A program made the position numbers and the translations under genes. The notes under the pieces were generated by a model. It did not search any database. It saw only the letters and a program-made list of their open reading frames with translations, and had not been told where the DNA came from. Of a DNA stretch of 64,000 nucleotides, positions 27,380 to 35,876 are shown piece after piece. How positions within the stretch are numbered: the first letter of the stretch is position 1; each line of letters opens with the position of its first letter. The stretch is taken from contig NZ_CABPSQ010000003.1 in assembly GCF_902459775.1 (NCBI RefSeq), positions 496,001 through 560,000 of the forward strand, given 5' to 3'. This stretch comes from Pandoraea captiosa. Its GTDB lineage: Bacteria > Pseudomonadota > Gammaproteobacteria > Burkholderiales > Burkholderiaceae.

Positions 27380-28348
27380 ATGTCGAAAGCTCTGCCTGCC
27401 ACTCGCGATCCTCGCGACACCCGCGCCCCCCGGCATGAGACGCCAGCACCGCAAATGGAACTCGATCTGTTCGGCAGCCCGGCGGCGGAAGCGAACGGCG
27501 TAGCCACGGATGCGCCCGGCGCGACCGTACCGCTGGTTGCCCCTTCGGCATTACCCCCTGCCGCAGACACACCGCCCTCCACGACCGCCCCAACGCCTGG
27601 CGTCGGTCCGCGACGCGCACCGGCCGCCGGCGAGCGTGTCATCGTGCTCGACGGTCACGCGCTCTACTACCGCTTCAAACGTTCCTCGCGCCGGACCATC
27701 GGCTTCATGATCGACGAATCGGGCCTCGCGGTCACAGCGCCGCGCTGGGTCACCATCGCGGACGTGGAAGCCGCGGTCACCGAAAAGAAGCGCTGGATCT
27801 TCAGCAAGATCGCCGAATTCCGCGAGCGCGCCGCGCGACGCGTCATTCCTCGTGTCACATGGATCGACGGCGCAACGCTGCCCTATCTCGGCCATACGCT
27901 GACCGTGCGGCTCGGCGGGCGGGCAGGTGTCGCCCAGTACGACATCCATACGCACACGCTGTGGCTCGATCTGCCGCCGCAAGCGGCGCCGGAACAGATG
28001 CGTGACCGCGTACAGGGTTGGCTGCAACAGGAATCGCGCAAGCTCTTTACGACACGGCTGGAAGTCTATGGGGAACGGCTTGGCGTGCGCTACACCGCGC
28101 TGGGGTTGTCCTCGGCCACCACCCGGTGGGGCAGTTGCAGCGCCGACGGTCGTATCCGGCTGAACTGGCGTCTCATCCACTTCCCGCTCGGTGTCATCGA
28201 TTACGTGGTGGCTCACGAACTAGCGCACCTCAAGGAAATGAACCACGGGCCGCGCTTCTGGCAGGCCGTGGCGTCGATCTTCCCGGAATTCGAAGCGGCA
28301 CGCGACACGCTCAAGTCCCATGCGCCCGAGTGGCTGCCGGAGTTCTGA
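27380..28348 (+). CDS. YgjP-like zinc metallopeptidase (DUF45)
   Basis: A predicted cytoplasmic metallopeptidase of 322 residues. The zinc site HELAHLKEMNHGPRFW (H-E-x2-H with a third His) is near residue 275, and TRWGSCSADGRIRLNWRL precedes it as in the YgjP/UPF0071 family. The first 85 residues are a Pro/Ala/Thr-rich, probably disordered leader, longer than in E. coli YgjP. Substrate and physiological role are unknown. It lies 25 bases after plsC. Confidence 0.88.
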   Translation: MSKALPATRDPRDTRAPRHETPAPQMELDLFGSPAAEANGVATDAPGATVPLVAPSALPPAADTPPSTTAPTPGVGPRRAPAAGERVIVLDGHALYYRFKRSSRRTIGFMIDESGLAVTAPRWVTIADVEAAVTEKKRWIFSKIAEFRERAARRVIPRVTWIDGATLPYLGHTLTVRLGGRAGVAQYDIHTHTLWLDLPPQAAPEQMRDRVQGWLQQESRKLFTTRLEVYGERLGVRYTALGLSSATTRWGSCSADGRIRLNWRLIHFPLGVIDYVVAHELAHLKEMNHGPRFWQAVASIFPEFEAARDTLKSHAPEWLPEF

Positions 28349-28416
28349 GCGGACTGTCTCTGTCGTGCATCCGAACGAATGCTGGGGTCGCATTTCAAGT
28401 TAAAAATTGCTCAACG

Positions 28417-28445
28417 CACCATGAATGATGTTCATTTTCATGGTG
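28417..28445. promoter_or_regulatory. palindromic operator at the gloA promoter
   Basis: CACCATGAA (28417-28425) and TTCATGGTG (28437-28445) are a perfect 9-bp inverted repeat. An inner AATGA/TCATT repeat is offset by one base. A -10-like TACAAT follows at 28451-28456, so a protein bound here would block RNA polymerase. The regulator is unknown. Confidence 0.5.
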
Positions 28446-28488
28446 ACGAGTACAATTGAGTTTTCGTTGTCCCCACACTGAAAACACC

Positions 28489-28890
28489 ATGCGAATGCTC
28501 CATACCATGCTGCGCGTCGGCGACCTGCAGCGCTCGATCGATTTCTACACGCGCGTACTCGGCATGCAGTTGCTGCGTCAGAGCGAGAACCCCGAATACA
28601 AGTACACGCTGGCGTTCGTCGGCTACGGTGCCGAGTCGGAGAACACCGTGCTCGAACTGACCTACAACTGGGGTGTGGACAAGTACGAGATGGGCACGGC
28701 CTTCGGCCATCTGGCCGTGGAAGTCGACGACGCGTACAAGGCCTGCGACACGATCCGCGCCGCCGGCGGCAAGGTTTCGCGCGAAGCCGGTCCGGTCAAG
28801 GGGGGCACGACCGTCATCGCCTTCGTGGAAGATCCGGACGGCTACAAGATCGAGCTGATCCAGAAGCACTCGACGAAGGGCGGCCTGTAA
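28489..28890 (+). CDS. gloA: lactoylglutathione lyase (glyoxalase I)
   Basis: It converts the methylglyoxal-glutathione hemithioacetal to S-lactoylglutathione. It has 133 residues of the small Ni/Co-type, opening [20 protein letters not shown]. The metal ligands are His in LHTMLRVG, Glu in VLELTYNWG, His in [10 protein letters not shown] and Glu in YKIELIQ. The start at 28489 was chosen over an in-frame one at 28456 by family length. It has its own promoter with operator and a strong terminator. Confidence 0.96.
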   Translation: MRMLHTMLRVGDLQRSIDFYTRVLGMQLLRQSENPEYKYTLAFVGYGAESENTVLELTYNWGVDKYEMGTAFGHLAVEVDDAYKACDTIRAAGGKVSREAGPVKGGTTVIAFVEDPDGYKIELIQKHSTKGGL

Positions 28891-28915
28891 GTCGACATCG
28901 ACTGCGCTACGTCCG

Positions 28916-28940
28916 CGAGCCACCCTTGGGTGGCTCGTTT
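28916..28940 (+). terminator. gloA terminator
   Basis: A perfect 10-bp stem, CGAGCCACCC/GGGTGGCTCG, has two bases between the arms and a short TTT after it, 25 bases past gloA. It may also serve the opposing sulfatase gene. Confidence 0.6.
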
Positions 28941-28976
28941 GCATTGGGACGGCCGATTTTGCCGGACACGCCCCAA

Positions 28977-30884
28977 TTACTCGATCGCGCGTTGCGCCAG
29001 CCAGGGGTGAGGCTTGTCGATGGGCAGATAGTGCCCGTCGTCGACGCCCACCTCCTGCGCGATGAGACGATTGAGCTTTTCGTTCATCGACATGACGATG
29101 TCCCGATGTGCCGTCAGATCGCGGGCCAGATTGTTCATCTCATGGGGATCGGCCTGAAGATCGAACAATTCGAGATCGTTCATCGCGGTCAGCTCGTCGA
29201 GCGTGCGTGGCACGTGGTGATGACGCAGCGAAAAATAGCGGGCGAACTTGTAGCGTCCGTCGTTGATCGCGCGAATCGCGGAGCGCTTGTTCAGATCGAT
29301 GTGCAGCGCCGCCGTGCGCTTCGCCTTCTCCTGCGCCGACAAGCCCCGCGCGCGCCGGATCGCCTGCACCTGGCCGATGTAGTCCGCATCGGCGTACAGC
29401 ATCATGCTGTAGCAGTAAAGGCTCGACTCGCGCACCGCATGCACGGAAGCGCGATCCGGCGCCGCCAGTAGCGGCGACGCATCCTTGCCCTTGCGCTCGC
29501 CCAGGATCTGGCGACGCAGCCCTTCGGGCGCCCCCGTCAGACCGAGCAATGTCGGCGCCAGATCGAGGTGGCAGGTCATCGCGGAACATGTCTTCCCGCC
29601 CAGGTACGCGGGGTGACGGATAACGAATGGCACATGCATCTGTTCGCGATACACCGACGATCCTTTGCCATGCATCTGATGATGCCCGCCAAGCTCGCCG
29701 TGATCGGCCGTGAAGACGACGATGGTCCGCCCGGCGATACCGAGTGCGTCCAGTTCGCTCAGCAATCGCGCGACATGGGTGTCGCAATCCCGAATGCAAT
29801 TGAAGTAGTAATCCTGGAGTTTGCGCCAGCGACGATCTTCGTCCGGAAACTGACCGACGAGCGCCGCGCGCGCGCGTTGGTACTCCAGATGCGCCGGGGG
29901 CCGACCCGGCTCGGAAAACGATTGATGACGGCTCGCAGGAAGAGGGACATCCGGCCATGTGGCCTGATACAACGCATGTTGTGGCGGCTGCGCCGGCGCC
30001 ATGCCCACACCGCCGTCATTGTCCTGTCCGGTCCATTGCACCGGCGCGCCGGGCTGGTCCGTGTCGAGGAACATCACGTCGTGCGGATTGACGAGATTCA
30101 CCGCAAGAAACCACGGCTTGCCCGCACTCCGGAGTTGTTCGGCGGTGCTGCGCAACCAGTTGACGCTCTCGCCCGTCGTCACGGCGTCGTACAGGTAACC
30201 GCCTTGCGACAGGCCGATCACGTCGCCTACGCCGTGGTAGTCGCGAAAACCGTATTGCTCCATGATGCGATGGAGTTCCGGCCTCGGCTGGAGTCCGAGA
30301 TCCTCCGGATGCACCACCGCATCGATCTTGTCGTTGAGGTGCCACTTGCCCTTGTAGGCGGCGTAGTAGCCCGCGGCGTGCATCATCGTGCCGAGCGTGC
30401 CCAGCTTCGGGTCGAGACTCAGACCTTGTGTGAAGGGCAGCCCGAGATTGTCGAACATGCCCGTCTGCGGCATATGCAAGCCGGTGTACATCACCGAGCG
30501 CGACGAAGTACACACGTTCGTATTGTTCTCGTGATGCAGGAACGTGACGCCCTCACGCATGAGACGCTCTCTGCCCGGCACCGGAAACGGATAGCCGCCA
30601 TCGAAGTGGCGCTCCTGATCCGTCACGATCAGGAGGATGTTGTAGCCAGCGGGAAGTTGGGCCGGGATGGGGGCAGCCGGGGTCGAATCGAATGCGGAAG
30701 CGGAGGCAGAAGCGGAATTGCGGCCGGAGGGCGGATTGTCGTCACTCGACGCCGCTTGGGCGACGGTGCCCGTCAATGCCCCCGATGCAGCTGCGACGCC
30801 GGTCGCCAGCAAGAAGCGCCGTCGTTCGGCGCTCGCGGGATCTCGCGGGTTGTCGGGCGTTTCGTCATCTCTGGCGTCCACCAT
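28977..30884 (-). CDS. Tat-exported arylsulfatase-family protein
   Basis: A predicted periplasmic sulfate-ester hydrolase of 635 residues. A twin-arginine signal (ERRRFLLATGVAAASGAL, residues 20-37) is followed by a 6-bp-repeat-coded Ser/Ala linker (SASASASA, about 57-64). The sulfatase domain starts at about 82 (NILLIVTDQE). The formylglycine motif CTSSR is at 125-129, matching C-x-[SPA]-x-R, so oxygen-dependent maturation is implied. Other metal-site pieces are FTADHGELGGHH and KGKWHLN. GGGAGGA precedes the ATG at 30884. It lies 55 bases after the rubredoxin gene on the same strand. Substrate unknown. Confidence 0.88.
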   Translation of the reverse strand: MVDARDDETPDNPRDPASAERRRFLLATGVAAASGALTGTVAQAASSDDNPPSGRNSASASASAFDSTPAAPIPAQLPAGYNILLIVTDQERHFDGGYPFPVPGRERLMREGVTFLHHENNTNVCTSSRSVMYTGLHMPQTGMFDNLGLPFTQGLSLDPKLGTLGTMMHAAGYYAAYKGKWHLNDKIDAVVHPEDLGLQPRPELHRIMEQYGFRDYHGVGDVIGLSQGGYLYDAVTTGESVNWLRSTAEQLRSAGKPWFLAVNLVNPHDVMFLDTDQPGAPVQWTGQDNDGGVGMAPAQPPQHALYQATWPDVPLPASRHQSFSEPGRPPAHLEYQRARAALVGQFPDEDRRWRKLQDYYFNCIRDCDTHVARLLSELDALGIAGRTIVVFTADHGELGGHHQMHGKGSSVYREQMHVPFVIRHPAYLGGKTCSAMTCHLDLAPTLLGLTGAPEGLRRQILGERKGKDASPLLAAPDRASVHAVRESSLYCYSMMLYADADYIGQVQAIRRARGLSAQEKAKRTAALHIDLNKRSAIRAINDGRYKFARYFSLRHHHVPRTLDELTAMNDLELFDLQADPHEMNNLARDLTAHRDIVMSMNEKLNRLIAQEVGVDDGHYLPIDKPHPWLAQRAIE

Positions 30885-30939
30885 TGCATCCTCCCAATCG
30901 ACCGGCGTTTATCGGAATGCATCGACGTACTTAGCAGTG

Positions 30940-31413
30940 TCAGAACTCTACCATCGCGAAATCTTCCTTGCCGACATCGCATAGCGGGCAGCGCCAGTCG
31001 GTCGGAACATCTTCCCAGCGCGTGCCCGGCGCAATGCCGTCTTCGGGATAGCCGGTGGCTTCGTCGTAGATCCACCCGCAAATGACGCAGACCCATTGAC
31101 GCGACGCCGCTGCGGCCTGGCCACCTGCGGCATCGAACGCCGTCGCCGCTTCGCCGGCCTCGTTCCCCTCATCATGCATCGTCCCCGCTTGTGCGTCCGA
31201 TCCTTGCACGGCGCCCGGATCGAGCAATGTGAAGATCATCGGCGACTCGGTGCCCGGGGTGTCGGCCGCCGAGCGGGCCAGATGCGATTGCAGGGATTCG
31301 AGAAGCGCCTGCGCTTCGTCGCGGGTCAGGTCGATCCAGAACGGATCGCCCGCGCCGTCATTGAGCCGCGACGGGGAAAATTGCAATTCGACGGCAGAGC
31401 CTTTCTTGTACAT
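30940..31413 (-). CDS. rubredoxin with extra N-terminal region
   Basis: A small iron electron carrier. The last 52 of 157 residues form a complete rubredoxin with CVICG, 29 residues, then CPLC, the exact family spacing. Before it stands about 55 residues of unrecognised, possibly folded sequence ([20 protein letters not shown]) and then a 45-residue acidic and Ala-rich linker. Ordinary rubredoxins have about 55 residues and none of this. The ATG at 31413 opens [16 protein letters not shown]. An upstream in-frame start at 31518 would run through the probable promoter. Its partner may be the sulfatase system or a separate redox enzyme; none is adjacent. Confidence 0.85.
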   Translation of the reverse strand: MYKKGSAVELQFSPSRLNDGAGDPFWIDLTRDEAQALLESLQSHLARSAADTPGTESPMIFTLLDPGAVQGSDAQAGTMHDEGNEAGEAATAFDAAGGQAAAASRQWVCVICGWIYDEATGYPEDGIAPGTRWEDVPTDWRCPLCDVGKEDFAMVEF

Positions 31414-31515
31414 ACGCGTTGATGCTGGTGATGGGCACGATCGAAAGGGCGAGCGCCCCCTCGCGGAGCATTGTATCGGCGCACGATCGCGGAATAAATC
31501 AGCGATTCGGGGAGA

Positions 31516-31540
31516 CATTGTGCCGTATTACGGAACAATG
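31516..31540. promoter_or_regulatory. 25-bp interrupted palindrome between rubredoxin and transporter genes
   Basis: CATTGT-G-CCG (31516-31525) mirrors CGG-A-ACAATG (31531-31540) around TATTA. Nine of ten arm positions pair. It lies in the divergent region between the rubredoxin and EamA genes, where an operator for one or both is expected. Confidence 0.5.
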
Positions 31541-31675
31541 GCAACAATGAACGCACGCTGGCAGCGCCATTACCCGCACTGACTGCACCAGTATGATGCG
31601 TACGGTGTCAGGATCGGTGACAATGGCCGACACTGCGCAGCGCGTGCGCGATACGTCGCCATCCGAATCAATCTC

Positions 31676-32566
31676 ATGAAAACCTCCCCGCGTCCGGTCG
31701 ACGCCACTGCACTGGCCATCATGTTGGGCTTGTGCATGATCTGGGGCGGCCAGCAGGTCGCCGTCAAACTGGCGGTGCCCGTCGTGCCTGCCGTCTTGCA
31801 AGCGGGCCTTCGCTCTGTCGTCGCCACCGTGCTCGTCGGCGCCTGGATGCTATGGCGGCGGCAGCGCCTGATCAGCAGCGACGGCACCCTCGGTGCCGGT
31901 CTGCTCGCCGGCGCGCTGTTCTCGCTGGAATTCCTGTGCATCTTCGTCGGTCTCACGCACACGACCGCCTCACGCATGGCCGTCTTTCTGTATTCGGCCC
32001 CCTGCTTCACCGCCATCGGCCTGCACTGGACCGTGCCCAGCGAGCGGCTGCGTCCCATGCAATGGCTTGGCATGGCGCTCGCATTTTGCGGCATCGTGGT
32101 GGCATTCTCGGACGGCAGCAATACGGACCTGGCGAAGACGTGGCCCGGCGACCTGCTGGGCATCCTCGCCGGCGCATTCTGGGGGATGACGACCGTTGTC
32201 GTACGCGCCTCGCGTCTGGCCACGGCCGCCGCTTCGAAGACACTGCTCTACCAGCTTGCGGTCTCGGCGGTCCTGTTGTGCGCGCTGGCGCTCGCGACGG
32301 GGAACGTGCAGATCGGGCCGATGACACCCACGGTCTGGATCAGCCTCGTCTACCAGTCCATTGGTGTGGCGTTCGCCAGCTATCTGATCTGGTTCTGGCT
32401 GCTCACCCGTTACAGCGCCGCGCGTCTGGCCTCGTTCTCGTTTCTGAGTCCGCTTTTCGGCGTGACGTTCGGCGTGCTGATTCTCGGCGAATCGGTCGGC
32501 TGGCGCTTCGGTTGCGCCGTCGTGCTGGTATTCGTGGGTATCAGCCTTGTGAACCGGCGCCGCTGA
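31676..32566 (+). CDS. EamA/DMT-family transporter
   Basis: An inner-membrane transporter of 296 residues with ten hydrophobic segments in two EamA repeats (first repeat with [11 protein letters not shown], second after [14 protein letters not shown]). Members export or import amino acids and small metabolites; the substrate cannot be told. Its last 26 bases overlap the 3' end of the converging rsmA gene. Confidence 0.92.
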   Translation: MKTSPRPVDATALAIMLGLCMIWGGQQVAVKLAVPVVPAVLQAGLRSVVATVLVGAWMLWRRQRLISSDGTLGAGLLAGALFSLEFLCIFVGLTHTTASRMAVFLYSAPCFTAIGLHWTVPSERLRPMQWLGMALAFCGIVVAFSDGSNTDLAKTWPGDLLGILAGAFWGMTTVVVRASRLATAAASKTLLYQLAVSAVLLCALALATGNVQIGPMTPTVWISLVYQSIGVAFASYLIWFWLLTRYSAARLASFSFLSPLFGVTFGVLILGESVGWRFGCAVVLVFVGISLVNRRR

Positions 32567-33374
32567 TCGCGCGCGACAGATTCACGTATTCGTCGACCGG
32601 CACATCTTCGGCGCGACGCGTGAGGTCGAAGCCGAGCGCGTCGAAATCGATCCGGTCGCGATAGCTGTGCAGCGTATTGCGCAGCATCTTGCGACGTTGG
32701 GAAAACGCCTGCGCCACGACCGCTTCGAACACATCCAGATCCACCTCGGGCAAATCGGCCACGGCGCGCGGAATCATGCGCACCACGGCCGAGTCGACCT
32801 TCGGCGGCGGATTGAAAGCGTCCGGCGGCACATCGAGCACCTTGTCCATCCAGTAACGGTACTGGAGCATGACCGACAGACGGCTGTAGTTGCTCGACCC
32901 GGCGGGGGCGACCATGCGCTCGACCACTTCGTCCTGCAACATGAAGTGCTGGTCGCGCACGAGCGCGGCGTAGCGCATGAGATGGAAGAGCAGCGGGCTG
33001 GAGATGTTGTACGGCAAGTTGCCGACGATGCGCAGCGGCGCTTCGTCGCGACGATCGTCCGGCACCAGCGAGCCGAAGTCGAAATCGAGCGCATCGCCGG
33101 CATGTACGGTGACGCGCTCGCCGAACTTGCGCGTGAGGCGTGCGACCAGATCGCGGTCGAGCTCCACAACGTGCAGATGCGCGAGCCATTCGGTCAGCGG
33201 CGTGGTCAGTGCGCCGAGCCCCGGTCCGATTTCGACCATCAGATCGTCGGTACGCGGTGAGATCGCGCTGATGATCGCGTCGATCACGCCCATGTCGACG
33301 AGAAAATTCTGACCAAAACGTTTGCGCGCCACGTGGCCCTGTTGGACGCCCGTGCGCTTCGATGCGCTACTCAT
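32541..33374 (-). CDS. rsmA: 16S rRNA (adenine(1518)-N6/adenine(1519)-N6)-dimethyltransferase
   Basis: It dimethylates two adjacent adenosines in helix 45 of 16S rRNA. It has 277 residues. The SAM site starts with [14 protein letters not shown], and the catalytic NLPYNISSP motif is intact. RKRFGQNFL near the N-terminus is typical. It is the last gene of the lptD-surA-pdxA-rsmA run, nine bases after pdxA, and overlaps the EamA gene tail-to-tail. Confidence 0.97.
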   Translation of the reverse strand: MSSASKRTGVQQGHVARKRFGQNFLVDMGVIDAIISAISPRTDDLMVEIGPGLGALTTPLTEWLAHLHVVELDRDLVARLTRKFGERVTVHAGDALDFDFGSLVPDDRRDEAPLRIVGNLPYNISSPLLFHLMRYAALVRDQHFMLQDEVVERMVAPAGSSNYSRLSVMLQYRYWMDKVLDVPPDAFNPPPKVDSAVVRMIPRAVADLPEVDLDVFEAVVAQAFSQRRKMLRNTLHSYRDRIDFDALGFDLTRRAEDVPVDEYVNLSRAISGAGSQG

Positions 33375-33383
33375 GTGAATTCC

Positions 33384-34457
33384 TTATGAACGCGGTTGGG
33401 CAGCGTGCGAATCGCCGCTCGTGCCTGCGCTCAGTTGTGCGTGCGTTGCCGCATTGGCGGCCATTGTCGCTGCGGTGCGCAGCGCTTCTAGCAGGCTGCC
33501 GCTCTCGGCCTGGCCCGTCCCCGCGAGATCGAGCGCCGTGCCGTGATCGACCGAGGTCCGGATGATCGGCAAGCCCAGCGTGATGTTCACGCCTGCGCCG
33601 AAGCTCGCATATTTGAGCACCGGCAGGCCTTGATCGTGGTACATGGCCAGTACTGCGTCCGCGCCTTCGAGGTGACGCGGCTGAAACAGCGTATCGGCCG
33701 GATAAGGCCCGCGGGCGTCGATACCGGCAGCCGTAGCATCCGCCAATGCGGGTGTGATGACGTCGATCTCCTCGCGACCGAGATAACCCGATTCGCCCGC
33801 ATGCGGGTTCAGGCCGGTCACGAGAATGCGCGGGCGCGCCACGCCGAAATGACGCATCAGATCCTGATTGAGGATGACGAGGGTGTGCAGCAGTTCGTCG
33901 CGACGGATAGCGCCGGGCACCTGCGCGAGCGGCAGGTGCGTGGTCGCCAGCGCCACGCGCAGGCCGCCGCCCGCGAGCATCATCACCACGCGCGGCGTAC
34001 CCGTGCGCTCGGCGAGATACTCGGTGTGTCCGGTGAACGCAACGCCGCAGTCGTTGATCGTGCTCTTCTGCAAAGGCGCCGTGACAATGGCGTCGTACGT
34101 TCCCGCAAGCGCCCCGTCGATAGCGTCGTCCAGCAAGGCCAGCACGTATCGGCCATTCGCGGCGTCGAGCCTTCCGGGCGTCACCGGCACGGCGAGCGGG
34201 TGATGCACGACGCGCACCGCGCCGCTGGCGAGCAGGTCCTGCCACGCATCGCCCAGTCCGATCGCCTGCGCTCGCGACGCGAGCAGCGACGCATCGCCCA
34301 GCACGGCAAACCGGCAGTTGGCGAGCGAGGAGACATCGGAAGGAGAGCCGGGCGACGCGGCGAGGCACTTCACGAGTGCCTGCACCGTCAACTCCGGCCC
34401 GACGCCCGCCGGCTCACCCGTGGTGATGGCAAGAACGAAGGGCCGGTCGGAAGTCAT
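33384..34457 (-). CDS. pdxA: 4-hydroxythreonine-4-phosphate dehydrogenase
   Basis: An enzyme of pyridoxal 5'-phosphate synthesis, 357 residues, a little longer than the usual 330 through a C-terminal Ala/Ser-rich tail. Metal and substrate motifs are visible: [26 protein letters not shown] and [11 protein letters not shown]. It lies 51 bases after surA. Confidence 0.96.
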   Translation of the reverse strand: MTSDRPFVLAITTGEPAGVGPELTVQALVKCLAASPGSPSDVSSLANCRFAVLGDASLLASRAQAIGLGDAWQDLLASGAVRVVHHPLAVPVTPGRLDAANGRYVLALLDDAIDGALAGTYDAIVTAPLQKSTINDCGVAFTGHTEYLAERTGTPRVVMMLAGGGLRVALATTHLPLAQVPGAIRRDELLHTLVILNQDLMRHFGVARPRILVTGLNPHAGESGYLGREEIDVITPALADATAAGIDARGPYPADTLFQPRHLEGADAVLAMYHDQGLPVLKYASFGAGVNITLGLPIIRTSVDHGTALDLAGTGQAESGSLLEALRTAATMAANAATHAQLSAGTSGDSHAAQPRS

Positions 34458-34508
34458 GCTTGAAATGGGGCGAAGGATCGAGTCACGGAGTTACGTCTGG
34501 CGCGGCGC

Positions 34509-35876
34509 TTACTGCTGCGCGTTGCTCAGACGATAGTCGACATAGGCGCTGTCGCGCAGTTGCTGCAACCAGTCGCGGTATTGCTGGTCGGCCTTGCGCC
34601 CGCGCAATTCCTGCATGGCGAGGTTGCGTTCCTGATCGCCGGAAACCTGCGACTCGCGATGGCCCAGCACCTGAATCAGGTGATAGCCGTACTCCGAGCG
34701 CACCGGATCGCTGATCTGACCGTCCTTGAGTTCGGACATGGCGCGCTCGAACGCGGGCACCGTCTCGCCCGGGGAAATCCAGCCCAGATCGCCGCCTTGG
34801 GAGGCCGATCCGTCTTTCGAGTTCTCACGGGCAGCAACGGCAAAGTCGAGCTGCCCCGCTTCGATCTTTGTCTTCAGATCGAGCAGTTTCTTGCGTGCAG
34901 CCTCTTCCGAGACTCCGTCACCCACGGGAATCAGGATGTGACGCGCATGGATCTGCGGCACCGTCATGCCCTGATCGCCGCCTTGTTTGCGGGATTCGAC
35001 CAGCTTGATGATGTGGAAACCGTTGTTGCTGCGAAGCACCTGCGGCACGACAGTGCCCGGCTGCAACTTCTGAATCTGGTTCAGGTACAGGTCGGGAATA
35101 CGCTCCGGAATACGGAAGCCCATGTCACCACCGTTCGCGGCATCCGAAGCGTCCGAATACTGTTTGGCCAGCGCGGCGAAATCACCACCGGCCTTTGCCT
35201 TGTCCAGCGCCTCGGCAGCCTTCTTCTGCGCGGCGCTGACCTGGTCGGCGGACGCACCGTCCGGCACCTTCACCAGAATCTCGCTCAGACGGTATTCCGT
35301 CTCCGTCGGCGTAGCCGTGGCGCCGCGTTGCGCGGCGAGATACGAATTGATTTCGGAGTCGCTCACCTGCACCTGGCTGTCGACCTCGCGATCACGCAGT
35401 CGCGCCATGATGATCTGCTCGCGCACTTCCTTGCGGAAGGCGTCCCACGGCACACCGGCCTGTGCCAGACGCGCCTTGTACTGATCGACGCTCAGACGGT
35501 TGTCGGCCGCGATACGCTGCAAGGCCTGTTCGACGTCGGCGTCCTTCACCACGATGCCGACTTCCTTGGCGCGCTGGAGTTGCACCTGCGTGACGATCAT
35601 CTGTTCGAGCACCTGACGCTGCAACAGGTCGGCGTCCGGGATCGGGCGCTTGGCGAGCGTCAGTTGATGTTTCGCTTCCTCGATACGCGTGTCGAGTTCC
35701 TTGCGGGTGATCACGCTGTCGTTGACCACGGCAACGATGGAATCGACCGGACGTGCAGAAGACGCCGGCGCGCCTGCCGCGCGGGCACTGATCGGCGCGG
35801 GCTGAGCCACCGCCACCCCGGCGGCGAGACACAGGCTCGCCAGCAGCGAGGCACGCTTCACAAACATGTCATTCAT
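34509..35876 (-). CDS. surA: periplasmic chaperone and peptidyl-prolyl isomerase SurA
   Basis: It escorts unfolded outer-membrane proteins, including LptD, to the Bam complex. It has 455 residues. A signal peptide (to about residue 25), a SurA N-terminal domain starting VDSIVAVVNDSVITRKEL, and two parvulin PpiC domains (LSEILVKVPDG, ARHILIPVGDG) are all present. The start overlaps the lptD stop by eight bases, which couples chaperone and client. Confidence 0.97.
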   Translation of the reverse strand: MNDMFVKRASLLASLCLAAGVAVAQPAPISARAAGAPASSARPVDSIVAVVNDSVITRKELDTRIEEAKHQLTLAKRPIPDADLLQRQVLEQMIVTQVQLQRAKEVGIVVKDADVEQALQRIAADNRLSVDQYKARLAQAGVPWDAFRKEVREQIIMARLRDREVDSQVQVSDSEINSYLAAQRGATATPTETEYRLSEILVKVPDGASADQVSAAQKKAAEALDKAKAGGDFAALAKQYSDASDAANGGDMGFRIPERIPDLYLNQIQKLQPGTVVPQVLRSNNGFHIIKLVESRKQGGDQGMTVPQIHARHILIPVGDGVSEEAARKKLLDLKTKIEAGQLDFAVAARENSKDGSASQGGDLGWISPGETVPAFERAMSELKDGQISDPVRSEYGYHLIQVLGHRESQVSGDQERNLAMQELRGRKADQQYRDWLQQLRDSAYVDYRLSNAQQ

